The notes under the pieces: model-generated
What the model was told of the DNA's origin: nothing
What the model saw: only the letters and a program-made list of their open reading frames with translations
Database searches by the model: none
Part shown: piece by piece, positions 1 through 8,424 of the stretch
How positions within the stretch are numbered: the stretch's first letter is position 1
Layout: every line of letters begins with the position of its first letter
Position numbers and translations under genes: made by a program
Assembly: GCA_010909165.1 (NCBI GenBank)
Contig: VJWM01000106.1
Coordinates: 372,001-436,000, forward strand
DNA length: 64,000 nt
Direction of reading: 5' to 3'
Source: Anthoceros angustus
Lineage: Eukaryota; Streptophyta; Anthocerotopsida; Anthocerotales; Anthocerotaceae

Positions 1-1246
1 TTATAAGTAGAGTACGTCCGTTCCGATATATTCAAAATAGGCCTCATGGCCAGACACATAACAACTTAGTACTGGAAGATCCGGCATGACAGCAACTCCA
101 AAGACAGCGCCCCCTACGACATACAGTGCACAGTAACACGAAAATGTTTTAGCCAGCTAAGGAAGTTCAGGGTCCGAAGATTCAACTACACACAAACCGG
201 CTACACTATCGGGAACTGAGGTCACGTTTCTAAGACGTTCTTTGTCTGCCTCTCCGAAAGTGTCAACATCCATCATCGCCTGGGCGTCATCGTCTTCCTT
301 CCCGTCAACTTCAGACGTTGAGTGCCATATAGCGTCCAGTGTCTGTTGCCCCTCATTGAGAGGGTCTCCAGTCCTTTCTTTCATTCTCTTCGACCCTAGG
401 GGCACAATTTGAGCCTTCCCAAAATCCTTCTCGCTCATGCAAACCTCCTTGGCCTAGAATTGAGATGGACCTCGACGATGCGGCTCGTGTGTCAGCTCCT
501 CCTCCGCATCCGGCAGTACTTCATATCCATGTACATGCTGTGGAATGAATTCTGCACATCTCTTGTCTGCCTCGATAGAAAGACAATTGCGGCCAGACAA
601 CAAGGCAGCCATCAAAGATGTACCGCTACCTGCACATGCATCCAATATCCATTCCCCTTCCTTGGAGAATGTCTTGATAAGCTTCATCATCAAACCTAAA
701 GGCCTGTAGGGTAGGGGCAGACAACAAGTTTGTCAAGTGAATGGTATACCAGCTTTTTCACAACAGTATGGTGGGCAATCACCGACCGACCATCATTGAA
801 AGTGCCCTGCAAAGCATTAGGTAACTTGACAGTCCGCTACAACTCGAGCTTTTCTTGAGATAGCTGACATACCCCACCGTATCGAACCCACCCTTGTCGT
901 TGTTGACATTTGTCTTGTCCCACACAAATGAAACAAGTCCACGCCTCTGGCACCACTTCCGCATAGGCTCCTGCACAATATGTGAATCTTCCACATCATG
1001 CATTATGATCATCCTGAACTGCTCGCATTTAGTTAAGTCATGGAAGGAATGCAAAACATTACCCACTTGCCAAGCATCAAACCTTCCATCCTTAGGGCCC
1101 TTGTCGAATCCACGTGGAACATCCATCACAAGCAAAGAGTACCTCCTCTTCCTCACAAAACCTCGCATATCCTGGACATCTCGAGCATGAATCGTCTGCA
1201 CTTTTTCTCCGTGGGTGGACGTGAATTTGATCCCTCTTCTATGTCC
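1..1246 (-). pseudogene. Broken DNA N4/N6-methylase-like gene
   Basis: Read on the minus strand, three coding blocks follow each other. Block 1 (about 1246-779) holds a catalytic-motif-like stretch, VMDVPRGFDKGPKDGRFDAW. Block 2 (about 805-454) holds an AdoMet-binding-type motif, LDACAGSGTSL, followed by GRNCLSIEAD. Block 3 (438-157) is acidic and ends at a TAG, but the same frame stays open beyond it down to a TAA at bases 3-1. The blocks lie in different frames: I see a shift near 830 and another near 700. The order, catalytic motif before AdoMet motif, is the permuted order known for beta-class amino-methylases of bacterial type. In eukaryotes such genes are usually carried by mobile DNA, which fits the repeats next door. 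No ATG-led intact frame exists, so it is either a relic or a gene broken by consensus errors. Target base and specificity cannot be read from this. Confidence 0.55.
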
Positions 1247-1701
1247 CTATCTGCGAGCTCCCATTGCTCATCCTTCAAGCCCTTCCATGTGTTGACCTCA
1301 TAAATAAAGCTGAAAGTTTTCAAGGTACAGTGAGGACTTCAATGTTTTTGTTGCACAAAAGCAGGTTGTTTGTCGATATTTTAATGGGAGAGGGACTTCA
1401 CGCATGCCCTCCCGCAATAGGCCTCCGGGTTCGGGCCCAGGTATGCGGCGCCTCCCTCGGGCTACCCCTCGGCGCCCCAACTTCCCACAATGGTGTAGGC
1501 GGCCGGCATCTCGGCGCCCCAAGCGAATATGGAAAACCGGGCGTAGGGAGGGAGGAAGGAAGAACAGCATAATATTTTAAGCGGCTAAATATACATCAAG
1601 CAACTTTTGACGTGAATATACGCGAAACGGGGTTTTCGATGGGCATTGAAATGCGTATTCAACCGCTGAAAACCCTAAACACGCCGTAAGTGACACACCT
1701 A
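1247..1701. other. Non-coding stretch with degenerate palindrome pieces
   Basis: No convincing gene. GC-rich words such as GGCGCC and GGCCGGCATC between 1440 and 1520 look like decayed pieces of the palindrome that joins the following modules. An AAAACCCTAAAC word sits near 1669. Confidence 0.4.
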
Positions 1702-1721
1702 GGCGCCGGCATGCCGGCGCC
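1702..1721. repeat. 20-bp perfect palindrome, first copy
   Basis: GGCGCCGGCATGCCGGCGCC reads the same on both strands over all 20 bases. It is the best copy of a motif that recurs at least twelve times up to 7.76 kb, always at junctions between repeat modules. It precedes the first 0.9-kb module. Confidence 0.9.
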
Positions 1722-1750
1722 CAAGTCATGCCCAAAGGCTACGTGCCTTG

Positions 1751-1770
1751 GGCGCCTGCATGCGGCGTCC
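1751..1770. repeat. Degenerate palindrome copy
   Basis: GGCGCCTGCATGCGGCGTCC is a four-difference variant of the 20-bp palindrome, 29 bases after the perfect copy. The equivalent place in unit 2 (about 2660-2672) retains only a remnant. Confidence 0.6.
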
Positions 1771-2167
1771 AGGATTCCATGGCCTTTGGCAATGAATGCT
1801 GGACGTCGGACAAATACCCTCCTTCTACTGAGAAACTACTTGAACCGTAATGGCTTCTCCGGACTGCTCAACATCGGTTAGACACCCTAGGCTAATGGCT
1901 AAGAAACCACCTGAACCGTGATGGCTTTTCCGGACTGGCTATTAAAAACAAGGAGCATGGGGGAGCATAAGGGCATGAAGAAGAAGAATGAGGGCATGAG
2001 GGCGCCGTCATTGCAACATATCATTTGTGCTTCCAATTACTTGCGTGCAAAAAAGTGAATGAAGTGGTAACACTCGAAAGTTATAAGCAAGAGGTGTTGG
2101 GTTCAAGTCTTCTTTCAAGGCGTCGAAAGTTATAAGCAAGAGGTCTTGGGTTCAAGTCTTCTTTCAA

Positions 2168-2187
2168 GGCGCCGGTATGCCCGCGCC
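2168..2187. repeat. Palindrome copy inside module 1
   Basis: GGCGCCGGTATGCCCGCGCC differs from the perfect palindrome at two positions. The corresponding site in unit 2 (about 3050-3068) is scrambled, although the flanks are identical. Confidence 0.8.
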
Positions 2188-3473
2188 ATTTAAAGGGCCG
2201 GCATGAAATTACTAATGCCCTGAAATTCATGATCGCAAATTTTTGAATCGGAATGGTGAAGAGAGACATGACACGGCCAAGTTTCTTCCCTATTCTCGAG
2301 CTCCGTGTAGGCCACAACTATCTTTCTACGGAGGTCATAGCAATTGAATACGTTTTTTGTGCGTTGGACACCATCTTTGTGAGCGACCAAGGCTGCGTCG
2401 TGATCGTAAGTGTGAAAGGTGGTGTGTTTTTCTCATTCTCTTGCGGAAGCAAGCGGCGTGGCCTAATATATGTAAGTCATAATGTCATGGGTGCACGATA
2501 AGAGGTTGTAAGCCACGGTGTTAATGTGCACGGATCACAACTGCCGGATAAAACATAGGGTGCTAGCATATTGGCACCTTCATTGTTTCCTAAAGTTGGT
2601 AAAGTGGTAAACAACTCGGCTAAGAATCATAAGTCATGCCCAAAGGCTACGTGCCTTGGCAGATGCGCGTCCAAGATTCATGGCCTTTGGCAATGAATGC
2701 CGGACGTCGGACAAACACCTCCTTCTCGAGAAACTACCGAACTGTAATGGCTTCTCCGGACCGCCAACATCCTGTTAGACACCCTAGGCTAGTGGCTAAG
2801 AAACCACCGTGATGGCTTCTCCGGACCGGGCTATTAAAAACAAGGAGCATGGGGAGCATAAGGGCATGAAGAAGAAGAATGAGGGCATGAGGGCGCCATC
2901 ATAATATATCATTTGTGCTTCAATTACTTGCGTGCAAAAGTGAATGAAGTGGTAACACTCGAAGTTATAAGCAAGAGGTGTTGGGTTCAAGTCTTCTTTC
3001 AAGGCGTCGAAAGTTATAAGCAAGAGGTCTTGGGTTCAAGTCTTCTTTCAAAGCCTGTTCAACGCGCCATTTAAAGTAGCGACATGAAATTACTAATGCC
3101 ACAAATTCATGATCGCAAATTTTTGAATCGGAATGGTGAAGAGAGACATGACACGGCCAAGTTTCTTCCCTATTCTCGAGCTCCGTGTAGGCCACAACTA
3201 TCTTTCTACGGAGGTCATAGCAATTGAATACGTTTTTTGTGCGTTGGACACCATCTTTGTGAGCGACCAAGGCTGCGTCGTGATCGTAAGTGTGAAAGGT
3301 GGTGTGTTTTTTCTCATTCTCTTGCGGAAGCAAGCGACGCGTGGCCTAATATATGTAAGTCATAATGTCATGGGTGCACGATAAGAGGTTGTAAGCCCTG
3401 GTGTTAATGCGGATGCAGGCACACCGGCGCATAAGAGCATAGGGTGCTAGCATATTGGCACCTTCATTGTTTC

Positions 3474-3545
3474 CTAAAGTTGGTAAAGTGGTAAACAACT
3501 CGGCTAAGAATCATAAGTCGCGAGTTCGAGATCTAATTGTAGCCT
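3474..3545 (+). repeat. tRNA-like sequence at end of module 2
   Basis: The stretch has a D-arm-like GTTGGTAAAGTGGTAAACAA and a T-arm/B-box-like GCGAGTTCGAGATC at tRNA-like spacing. Unit 1 carries the same sequence at 2592-2630, but there it is cut in front of the T-arm where unit 2 begins. It may be a SINE-type RNA polymerase III promoter or a tRNA pseudogene. No clean cloverleaf is evident. Confidence 0.35.
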
Positions 3546-3574
3546 TTATACTCGTTAAGTTGAGTTTCTTTTAG

Positions 3575-3594
3575 GGCGCCGGCATCCCGGCGCC
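3575..3594. repeat. Palindrome copy after module 2
   Basis: GGCGCCGGCATCCCGGCGCC carries one change from the perfect palindrome. It lies 62 bases after the end of the 0.9-kb tandem pair and opens a 213-base spacer module. Confidence 0.85.
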
Positions 3595-3806
3595 CACACA
3601 CATGCGCCGTGCACCATACCTGGAGGCAAAATTTTGTCCAAACGGACCAAACCGCAATGAGGCAGTAACAAGACCCAAATGCGTAAACCGAGAACATTAA
3701 GAATCACGGGTTTTGGGACTATACGGTGAATCTGAAATTGGTCCAGGGTTTCTGAAAGCGGCTTCGTATACTCAGCCGCTTCAAATGTTATCGTGTTGAA
3801 GGGGTG

Positions 3807-3826
3807 GGCGCCGGCATGCCGGCGCT
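3807..3826. repeat. Palindrome copy opening the 1.7-kb module
   Basis: GGCGCCGGCATGCCGGCGCT has only its last base changed. It is followed by a CT-rich leader that is found again after the copy at 5538, so it marks the left edge of the 1.7-kb unit. Confidence 0.85.
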
Positions 3827-3911
3827 CTCTCCTTCCTCCTCCCTCCCTCTACCACATAAACTTCCAAAGAAACTAGCGAGTATGATAAATTACCTTTCCC
3901 TCGAAAGCAGT

Positions 3912-4622
3912 CTAGAACCTGGCGACTACTTCGTCAGTAGCATATTGTGGGTACTCTTGTCTCACCATCTCAAAAGAGGAACATCCTAAGTGCTTCGCCA
4001 TGGCCACCTGGATGATACGCAGTTTCTTGCACAATATAATTTCATCTGACATACCCTTCAAATCCATGAGGCCTGTGAGAACTTTCTCTGTTGCACTAAT
4101 AAGCATTTGCTGCCTGCTCTCCCCTACTGGAATGCCTTGAAAGCAATGCCATGGCTTTGTCTGCATCTCCTTTGGCTTCACCAATACAACTTCAACTTCA
4201 AATTGTTTCGTGTGTTCCGCTGCCTTCCGTTTGCCTTTGCTCTTTTTGCTCATTCCTGCTGCCACATGTTTCTTCTGCTCCGGCAAGTCACAAGCCTCCC
4301 ACTTCGCAAAGATCTTGTCCACATTGTCCCATACCCTTCCTTCCAACTTCGCTATGCACAAGATGTGCGTCCTGTTGTTTACCTTGTTCTGGTTGTAGGC
4401 ATCATCTTCCCCTCCTTCATCGTCTTCGATAAGACCTAATACCTTATACATGTTGAACTTCCAATTCACGGACATATGCACGCCATCCCGCTTGGCTATT
4501 AGCAGTTCATCTCTGAGATATCTTACTTGCTCTATAAATGACATCTTCCGCCGTTTGTCCGACATGGTATTGCGATCAGTTGCCAAAACCCTCATCTCCT
4601 GTATGGTTAGCCCACAATACAC
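3912..4622 (-). CDS. Repeat-borne hypothetical protein, 236 aa
   Basis: An intact minus-strand frame starting at ATG 4622-4620. The product is charged and has no signal peptide or membrane segment. A basic stretch near residue 125 (MSKKSKGKRKAAEH) could be a nuclear signal. The end is hydrophobic and acidic (YPQYATDEVVARF). I do not recognise the family. Its place in a duplicated module, head-to-head with a second repeat-borne frame, suggests a mobile-element protein. The copy in unit 2 (about 5640-6330) is frameshifted in several places. Whether the frame is expressed or spliced is unknown. Confidence 0.45.
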   Translation of the reverse strand: MYCGLTIQEMRVLATDRNTMSDKRRKMSFIEQVRYLRDELLIAKRDGVHMSVNWKFNMYKVLGLIEDDEGGEDDAYNQNKVNNRTHILCIAKLEGRVWDNVDKIFAKWEACDLPEQKKHVAAGMSKKSKGKRKAAEHTKQFEVEVVLVKPKEMQTKPWHCFQGIPVGESRQQMLISATEKVLTGLMDLKGMSDEIILCKKLRIIQVAMAKHLGCSSFEMVRQEYPQYATDEVVARF

Positions 4623-4657
4623 ATGTGCCTCTATTCATTTGAAACGCTCTTTCACTT

Positions 4658-5206
4658 GTGATATATGAGGGAAGTTCCTCAAAAGGATATGTATTTGGGA
4701 GCTCACCAGAATGCAGGTCGACAACAACAAGAAATAGAGATGTGAAAGAGGTAAGGAAGGGTATGTTCATTGCAACTCCATGCTCAAGAGATACACATAA
4801 CAGGGCTTTCTGGATTGGGAAGGTGGAAAGCGTAGACTTCGATTGTGCGAACCCATTTCTTATGGTCCACTAGTATAGGACTGAGCACACTCATGCATTT
4901 GAAGGGAAATATGTTGAGGAGTTCTTTGTTAGAGGACGGATAATCGGCGATGTGAAATGGGAAGAGAGTGGAAAAGAGAAATTTACCCAAAAACATTCGA
5001 AACTATTTGTGGATAAGACTATTATTCTCTATTATGGGTTCAACCTCAATGCAAGAAAGCACCTTTACGCTTCCGACAAGAAGGCTATTCGAGATAGAAT
5101 GAATCAGCTTCAACCTTATCTGCAGCCTGGAGAGGAGGACAGCGACCAGGAAGTGGATGACGGAGGTCCTTTGGTTGACGAAGGAATTCAGTATAGCGAA
5201 GACTAG
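4658..5206 (+). pseudogene. Repeat-borne frame with one internal TAG
   Basis: One plus-strand frame stays open from about 4658 to the TAA-less end at TAG 5204-5206 except for a TAG at 4871-4873. Before it: GMFIATPCSRDTHNRAFWIG and KVESVDFDCANPFLMVH. After it: YRTEHTHAFEGKYVEEFF. The wording FWIGKV...VH-stop-YR suggests a small beta-barrel type domain (BAH or tudor-like) in which the stop replaces a Trp codon (TGG to TAG). The end is acidic. The module copy at 6306-6850 has the same stop at 6548-6550, so the stop predates the duplication or both copies share the same error. The domain guess is weak. Confidence 0.4.
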
Positions 5207-5382
5207 AGATTTGCGGTTTCTATGTTCATGATAGAGTCAGCGTATGTTGGGTTGCTAGTTTCATACTTAGCCGGCAATTAGTAGTTAGGTTGGCTGTGCA
5301 CTCCTCACACGTTTGGACATCGCCATCTAACGGTTCGGGTCCATGCTTGTCGTGTTCTACGGTTGTATTGCGGATGTACGGT

Positions 5383-5404
5383 GGAGGCGCGGGCATGCGC
5401 CTCC
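5383..5404. repeat. Shortened palindrome copy
   Basis: GGAGGCGCGGGCATGCGCCTCC: the centre is shortened relative to the matching copy at 7057-7082, but the site keeps a symmetric GGAGGCGC...GCGCCTCC frame. Confidence 0.75.
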
Positions 5405-5537
5405 ATTGACACCTACCCCGCAGTTCACTCCTCATATGTTTGAGCGTTTGTCGAAGGGGCTGCATTTCGGGTCCATGCGTCCTAGTTCTCTCAAGGTAAG
5501 TCACTTGTTTCTACTATTTGTAGAAGATATAAGCGAT

Positions 5538-5556
5538 GGGCGCGGCATGCGGCGCT
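5538..5556. repeat. Palindrome remnant at unit boundary
   Basis: GGGCGCGGCATGCGGCGCT marks the junction between the two 1.7-kb units. Compared with 3807-3826 it has lost single bases on both sides of the centre. Confidence 0.8.
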
Positions 5557-5639
5557 CTCTCCTCCTCCTCCCTCCTCTACCATAAACTTCCAAAGAAACT
5601 AGCGAGTATGATAAATTACCTTTCCTCGGCGATCTAGAA

Positions 5640-6850
5640 CACAGCGACTACTTCGTGAGCATAATGGTACTCTTGTCTCACCATCTCAAAAGAGGAACAT
5701 CCTAAGTGCTTATATGGCCACACTGGATGATCACGGTTTCTTGCACAATATAATTTCATCGACATACCCTTCAAATCCATGAGGCTGTGAGAACTTTCTA
5801 CATTGCACTAATAAGCATTTCTTGCTCTCCCCTCTTGGAATGCCTTGAAAGCAATGCCATGGCTTTATACCATCTCCTTTGGCTTCACCAATACAACTTC
5901 AACTTCAAATTGTTTCGTGTGTTCGCCTTAGTTTGCCTTTGCTCTTTTTGCTCATTCTCACATGTTTCTTACGCTCCGGCAAGTCACAAACCTCCCGCAA
6001 AGATCTTGTCCACATTGTCCCATACCCTTCCTTCCAACCCGCTATGCACAAGATGTGCGTCCTGTTGTTACCTTGTTGGTTGTAGGCATCATCTTCCCTC
6101 CTTCATCGCCGTCTTGATAAGACCTAATACCTTATACATGTTGAACTTCCAATTACGGACATATGCACGCCATCCCGCTTGGCTATTAGCGGTTCATCTA
6201 CGAGATATCTTACTTGCTCTATAAATGACATCTTCCGCGTTTGTCCGACATGGTATGCGATCGTTGCCAAAACCCTCATCTCTGTATGGTTAGCCCACAA
6301 TACACATGTGCCTCTATTCATTTGAAACTCTTTCACTTGTGATATATGAGGAAGTTCCTCAAAAGGATATGTATTTGGGAGCTCACGGAATGCGGTCGAC
6401 AACAACAAGAAATAGAGATGTGAAAGAGGTAAGGAAGGGTATGTTCATTGCAACTCCATGCTCAAGAGATACACATAACAGGGCTTTCTGGATTGGGAAG
6501 GTGGAAAGCGTAGACTTCGATTGTGCGAACCCATTTCTTATGGTCCACTAGTATAGGACTGAGCACACTCATGCATTTGAAGGGAAATATGTTGAGGAGT
6601 TCTTTGTTAGAGGACCAGATAATCGACGATCGCGAAATGGGAAGAGAGTGGAAAAGAGAAATTTACCCAAAAACATTCAGAAACTATTTGTGGATAAGAC
6701 TATTATTCTCTATTATGGGTTCAACCTCAATGCAAGCACCTTCGCTTCCGACAAGAAGGCTATTCGAGATAGAATGAATCGACTTCAACCTTATCTGCGG
6801 CACGGAGAGGAGGCGACTGAGAAGTGGATGACGGAGGTCCTTTGGTTGTG
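5640..6850. pseudogene. Decayed second copy of the divergent ORF pair
   Basis: This holds the unit 2 equivalents of the minus-strand 236-aa frame (5640-6330) and the plus-strand frame (6340-6850). Compared with unit 1 the minus frame has about a dozen small indels and is closed in all frames. Most aligned differences touch CAG, CTG or CCG triplets, for example CATCTGAC becoming CATCGAC. Confidence 0.6.
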
Positions 6851-7056
6851 AAGGTGTATAAGCGAAGACTAAGTTTGCGGTTTCTATGTTCATGATAGAG
6901 TCAGCGTATGTTGGGTTGCTAGTTTCATACTTAGCCGGCAATTAGTAGTTAGGTTGGCTGTGCACTCCTCACACGTTTGGACATCGCTATCTAACGAAGG
7001 CGTTTACCGGGTCCATGCTTGTACGTGTTCTACCAGTTGTATTGCAGATGTACAGT

Positions 7057-7082
7057 GGAGGCGCGGGCATGCCGGCGCCTCC
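7057..7082. repeat. Extended palindrome copy
   Basis: Here the palindrome is longer: GGAGGCGC and GCGCCTCC arms extend the 20-bp core to 26 bases. One internal base is missing on the left side. Confidence 0.8.
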
Positions 7083-7223
7083 ATTGACACCTACCCCGCA
7101 CAGTTCACTCCTCATATGTTTGAACGTTTGTCAGAAGGGACGGCATTTCGCGGGTCCATGCGTCCACTAGTTCTCTCCAAGGTAAGTCACTTGTTTCTAC
7201 TATTTGTAGAAGATATAAGCGAT

Positions 7224-7242
7224 GGGCGCCCGGCATGCCTCC
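7224..7242. repeat. Half-deleted palindrome copy
   Basis: GGGCGCCCGGCATGCCTCC keeps the left arm and centre, while the right arm is reduced to CCTCC. Confidence 0.7.
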
Positions 7243-7376
7243 ATTGACACCTACCCGCAGTTCACTCCTCATATGTTTGAGCGTTTGTCGGAAGGGACGG
7301 CATTTCGGGTCCATCGTCCACTAGTTCTCTCAAGGTAAGTCACTTGTTTCTACTATTTGTAGAAGATATAAGCGAT

Positions 7377-7397
7377 GGGCGCCCGGCATGCGCCTCC
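7377..7397. repeat. Palindrome variant copy
   Basis: A 21-base variant with left arm GGGCGCC, centre CGGCATGCG and right arm CCTCC. It marks the start of the third short unit. Confidence 0.7.
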
Positions 7398-7535
7398 ATT
7401 GACACCTACCCGCAGTTCACTCCTCATATGTTTGAGCGTTTATCGGAAGGGACGGCATTTCGCGGGTCCATGCGTCCACTAGTTCTCTCCAAGGTAAGTC
7501 ACTTGTTTCTACTATTTGTAGAAGATATAAACAGT

Positions 7536-7561
7536 GGAGGCGCCGGCATGCAGGCGCCTCC
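7536..7561. repeat. Extended 26-bp palindrome copy
   Basis: The arms GGAGGCGCC and GGCGCCTCC are exact reverse complements; the centre GGCATGCA carries one change. Confidence 0.85.
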
Positions 7562-7715
7562 ATTGACAATACCTACGCCGCACAGTTCGCTCCTCATATG
7601 TTTGAACGTTTGTCAGAAGGGACGGCATTTCGCGGGTCCATGCGTCCACTAGTTCTCTCCAAGGTAAGTCACATGTTTCTACCGTTTGTAGAAGATATAA
7701 ACAGTGGAGGCGTCG

Positions 7716-7760
7716 GCATGCCGGCGCCTCCATTGACAACAGAGGCACCGGCATGTGGCC
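7716..7760. repeat. Last two palindrome copies of the array
   Basis: A 26-base extended copy (7716-7741, one mismatch) is followed one base later by a degenerate copy, GGCACCGGCATGTGGCC (7744-7760). After this point the motif does not recur in the window. Confidence 0.75.
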
Positions 7761-8424
7761 GCAACTTCACATCACTGTCTTTGTCAGAATGTTGTTCCGC
7801 CAGTAGGAAGGCGTATGGCGTGGACATGCTGGCGTCATATTATACATAGTGTGTCACAATTTAAAACATTGCCACCCATGACAACATTTTCAATCTCCTG
7901 TCTCTTCTGGAGATTTTTGTTCCCCTTGCCAATCTGTTTTCCCTTTGATAGCACTAATCCATGAAGAAAGTGGGACTCGATAAGTACAAAACACACACCA
8001 CAGGCATGCAAACGGTAATTGCATTCCATGATTTTGGGAAGATGGAAACAGGGACTCGCACCGCTGCATGTTGAATTTCCATTGTCATCTCCAATACTTA
8101 TTACACCCCCCTCAAAACCGTTTTTCCAAAACCATATACCCTTTATGTCTTGAATGAATAGCAAAGGCCTATCCGTGGCCTCTTACCGCTGTCAGAGTGT
8201 CATGTATGGGCATTATTTCAAGGTAAATGTGTGCCTCACTGAGGGCATCCTTTTCAGCCCAACTCATGGCATGTTCGGCTTCCTACACACACAGAACCGT
8301 ACTTTTAAAACATTTTTGTGGCGGGGAGCAGGCGTTTCGTGCCCATGTTCCCGCCGGTTACCAGTATATTCATTGGAAAAGCCGCTTCCTGTTTATTCCG
8401 ACGGTATGAATATTATGGTGTTCC
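7761..8424. other. Spacer without recognised gene
   Basis: No gene or repeat is recognised between the palindrome array and the retroelement remnant. The open frames here are short and overlapping. Confidence 0.4.

Larger units (their letters stand above)
1723..3513. repeat. Tandem pair of about 0.9-kb modules
   Basis: Unit 1 (1723-2630) and unit 2 (2631-3513) are direct copies. Both begin with AAGTCATGCCCAAAGGCT and share an internal stretch of over 200 identical bases (2225-2450 and 3105-3330). Each unit also carries an internal tandem duplication of about 50 bases (2074-2171 in unit 1). Differences are concentrated at GC-rich C-N-G spots, for example 2168-2205 versus 3047-3085. Short open frames inside (2253-2501, 3133-3384) are nearly identical between copies but match nothing I know. 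Confidence 0.85.
3807..7223. repeat. Tandem pair of 1.7-kb modules with divergent ORFs
   Basis: Unit 1 (3807-5537) and unit 2 (5538-7223) are direct copies that both start at the palindrome and a CT-rich leader. Each carries a minus-strand frame and a divergently oriented plus-strand frame. Unit 1 preserves the minus frame intact; unit 2 has it broken by many small indels. Stretches of more than 100 bases (for example 6400-6600 against 4720-4920) are essentially identical. Confidence 0.85.
7057..7760. repeat. Palindrome-separated 155-180-bp tandem array
   Basis: Four to five short units start at 7057, 7224, 7377, 7536 and 7716. Each starts with a palindrome copy and continues with CCATTGACACCTACCC, a TTTGAACGTTTGTC-like stretch, and TAGAAGATATAA just before the next palindrome. 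A single unit of the same kind precedes the second 1.7-kb module (5383-5537), so this small module also forms the tail of the larger units. Confidence 0.9.

Noticed and set aside
4107-4439. Plus-strand Cys/Leu/Pro-rich frames opposite the 236-aa repeat protein
   Set aside because: They are shadows of the minus-strand frame and carry no motif.
7057-7760. CRISPR-like array (repeats with spacers)
   Set aside because: The units between palindromes are themselves copies of one another, not unique spacers, and the genome is a plant.
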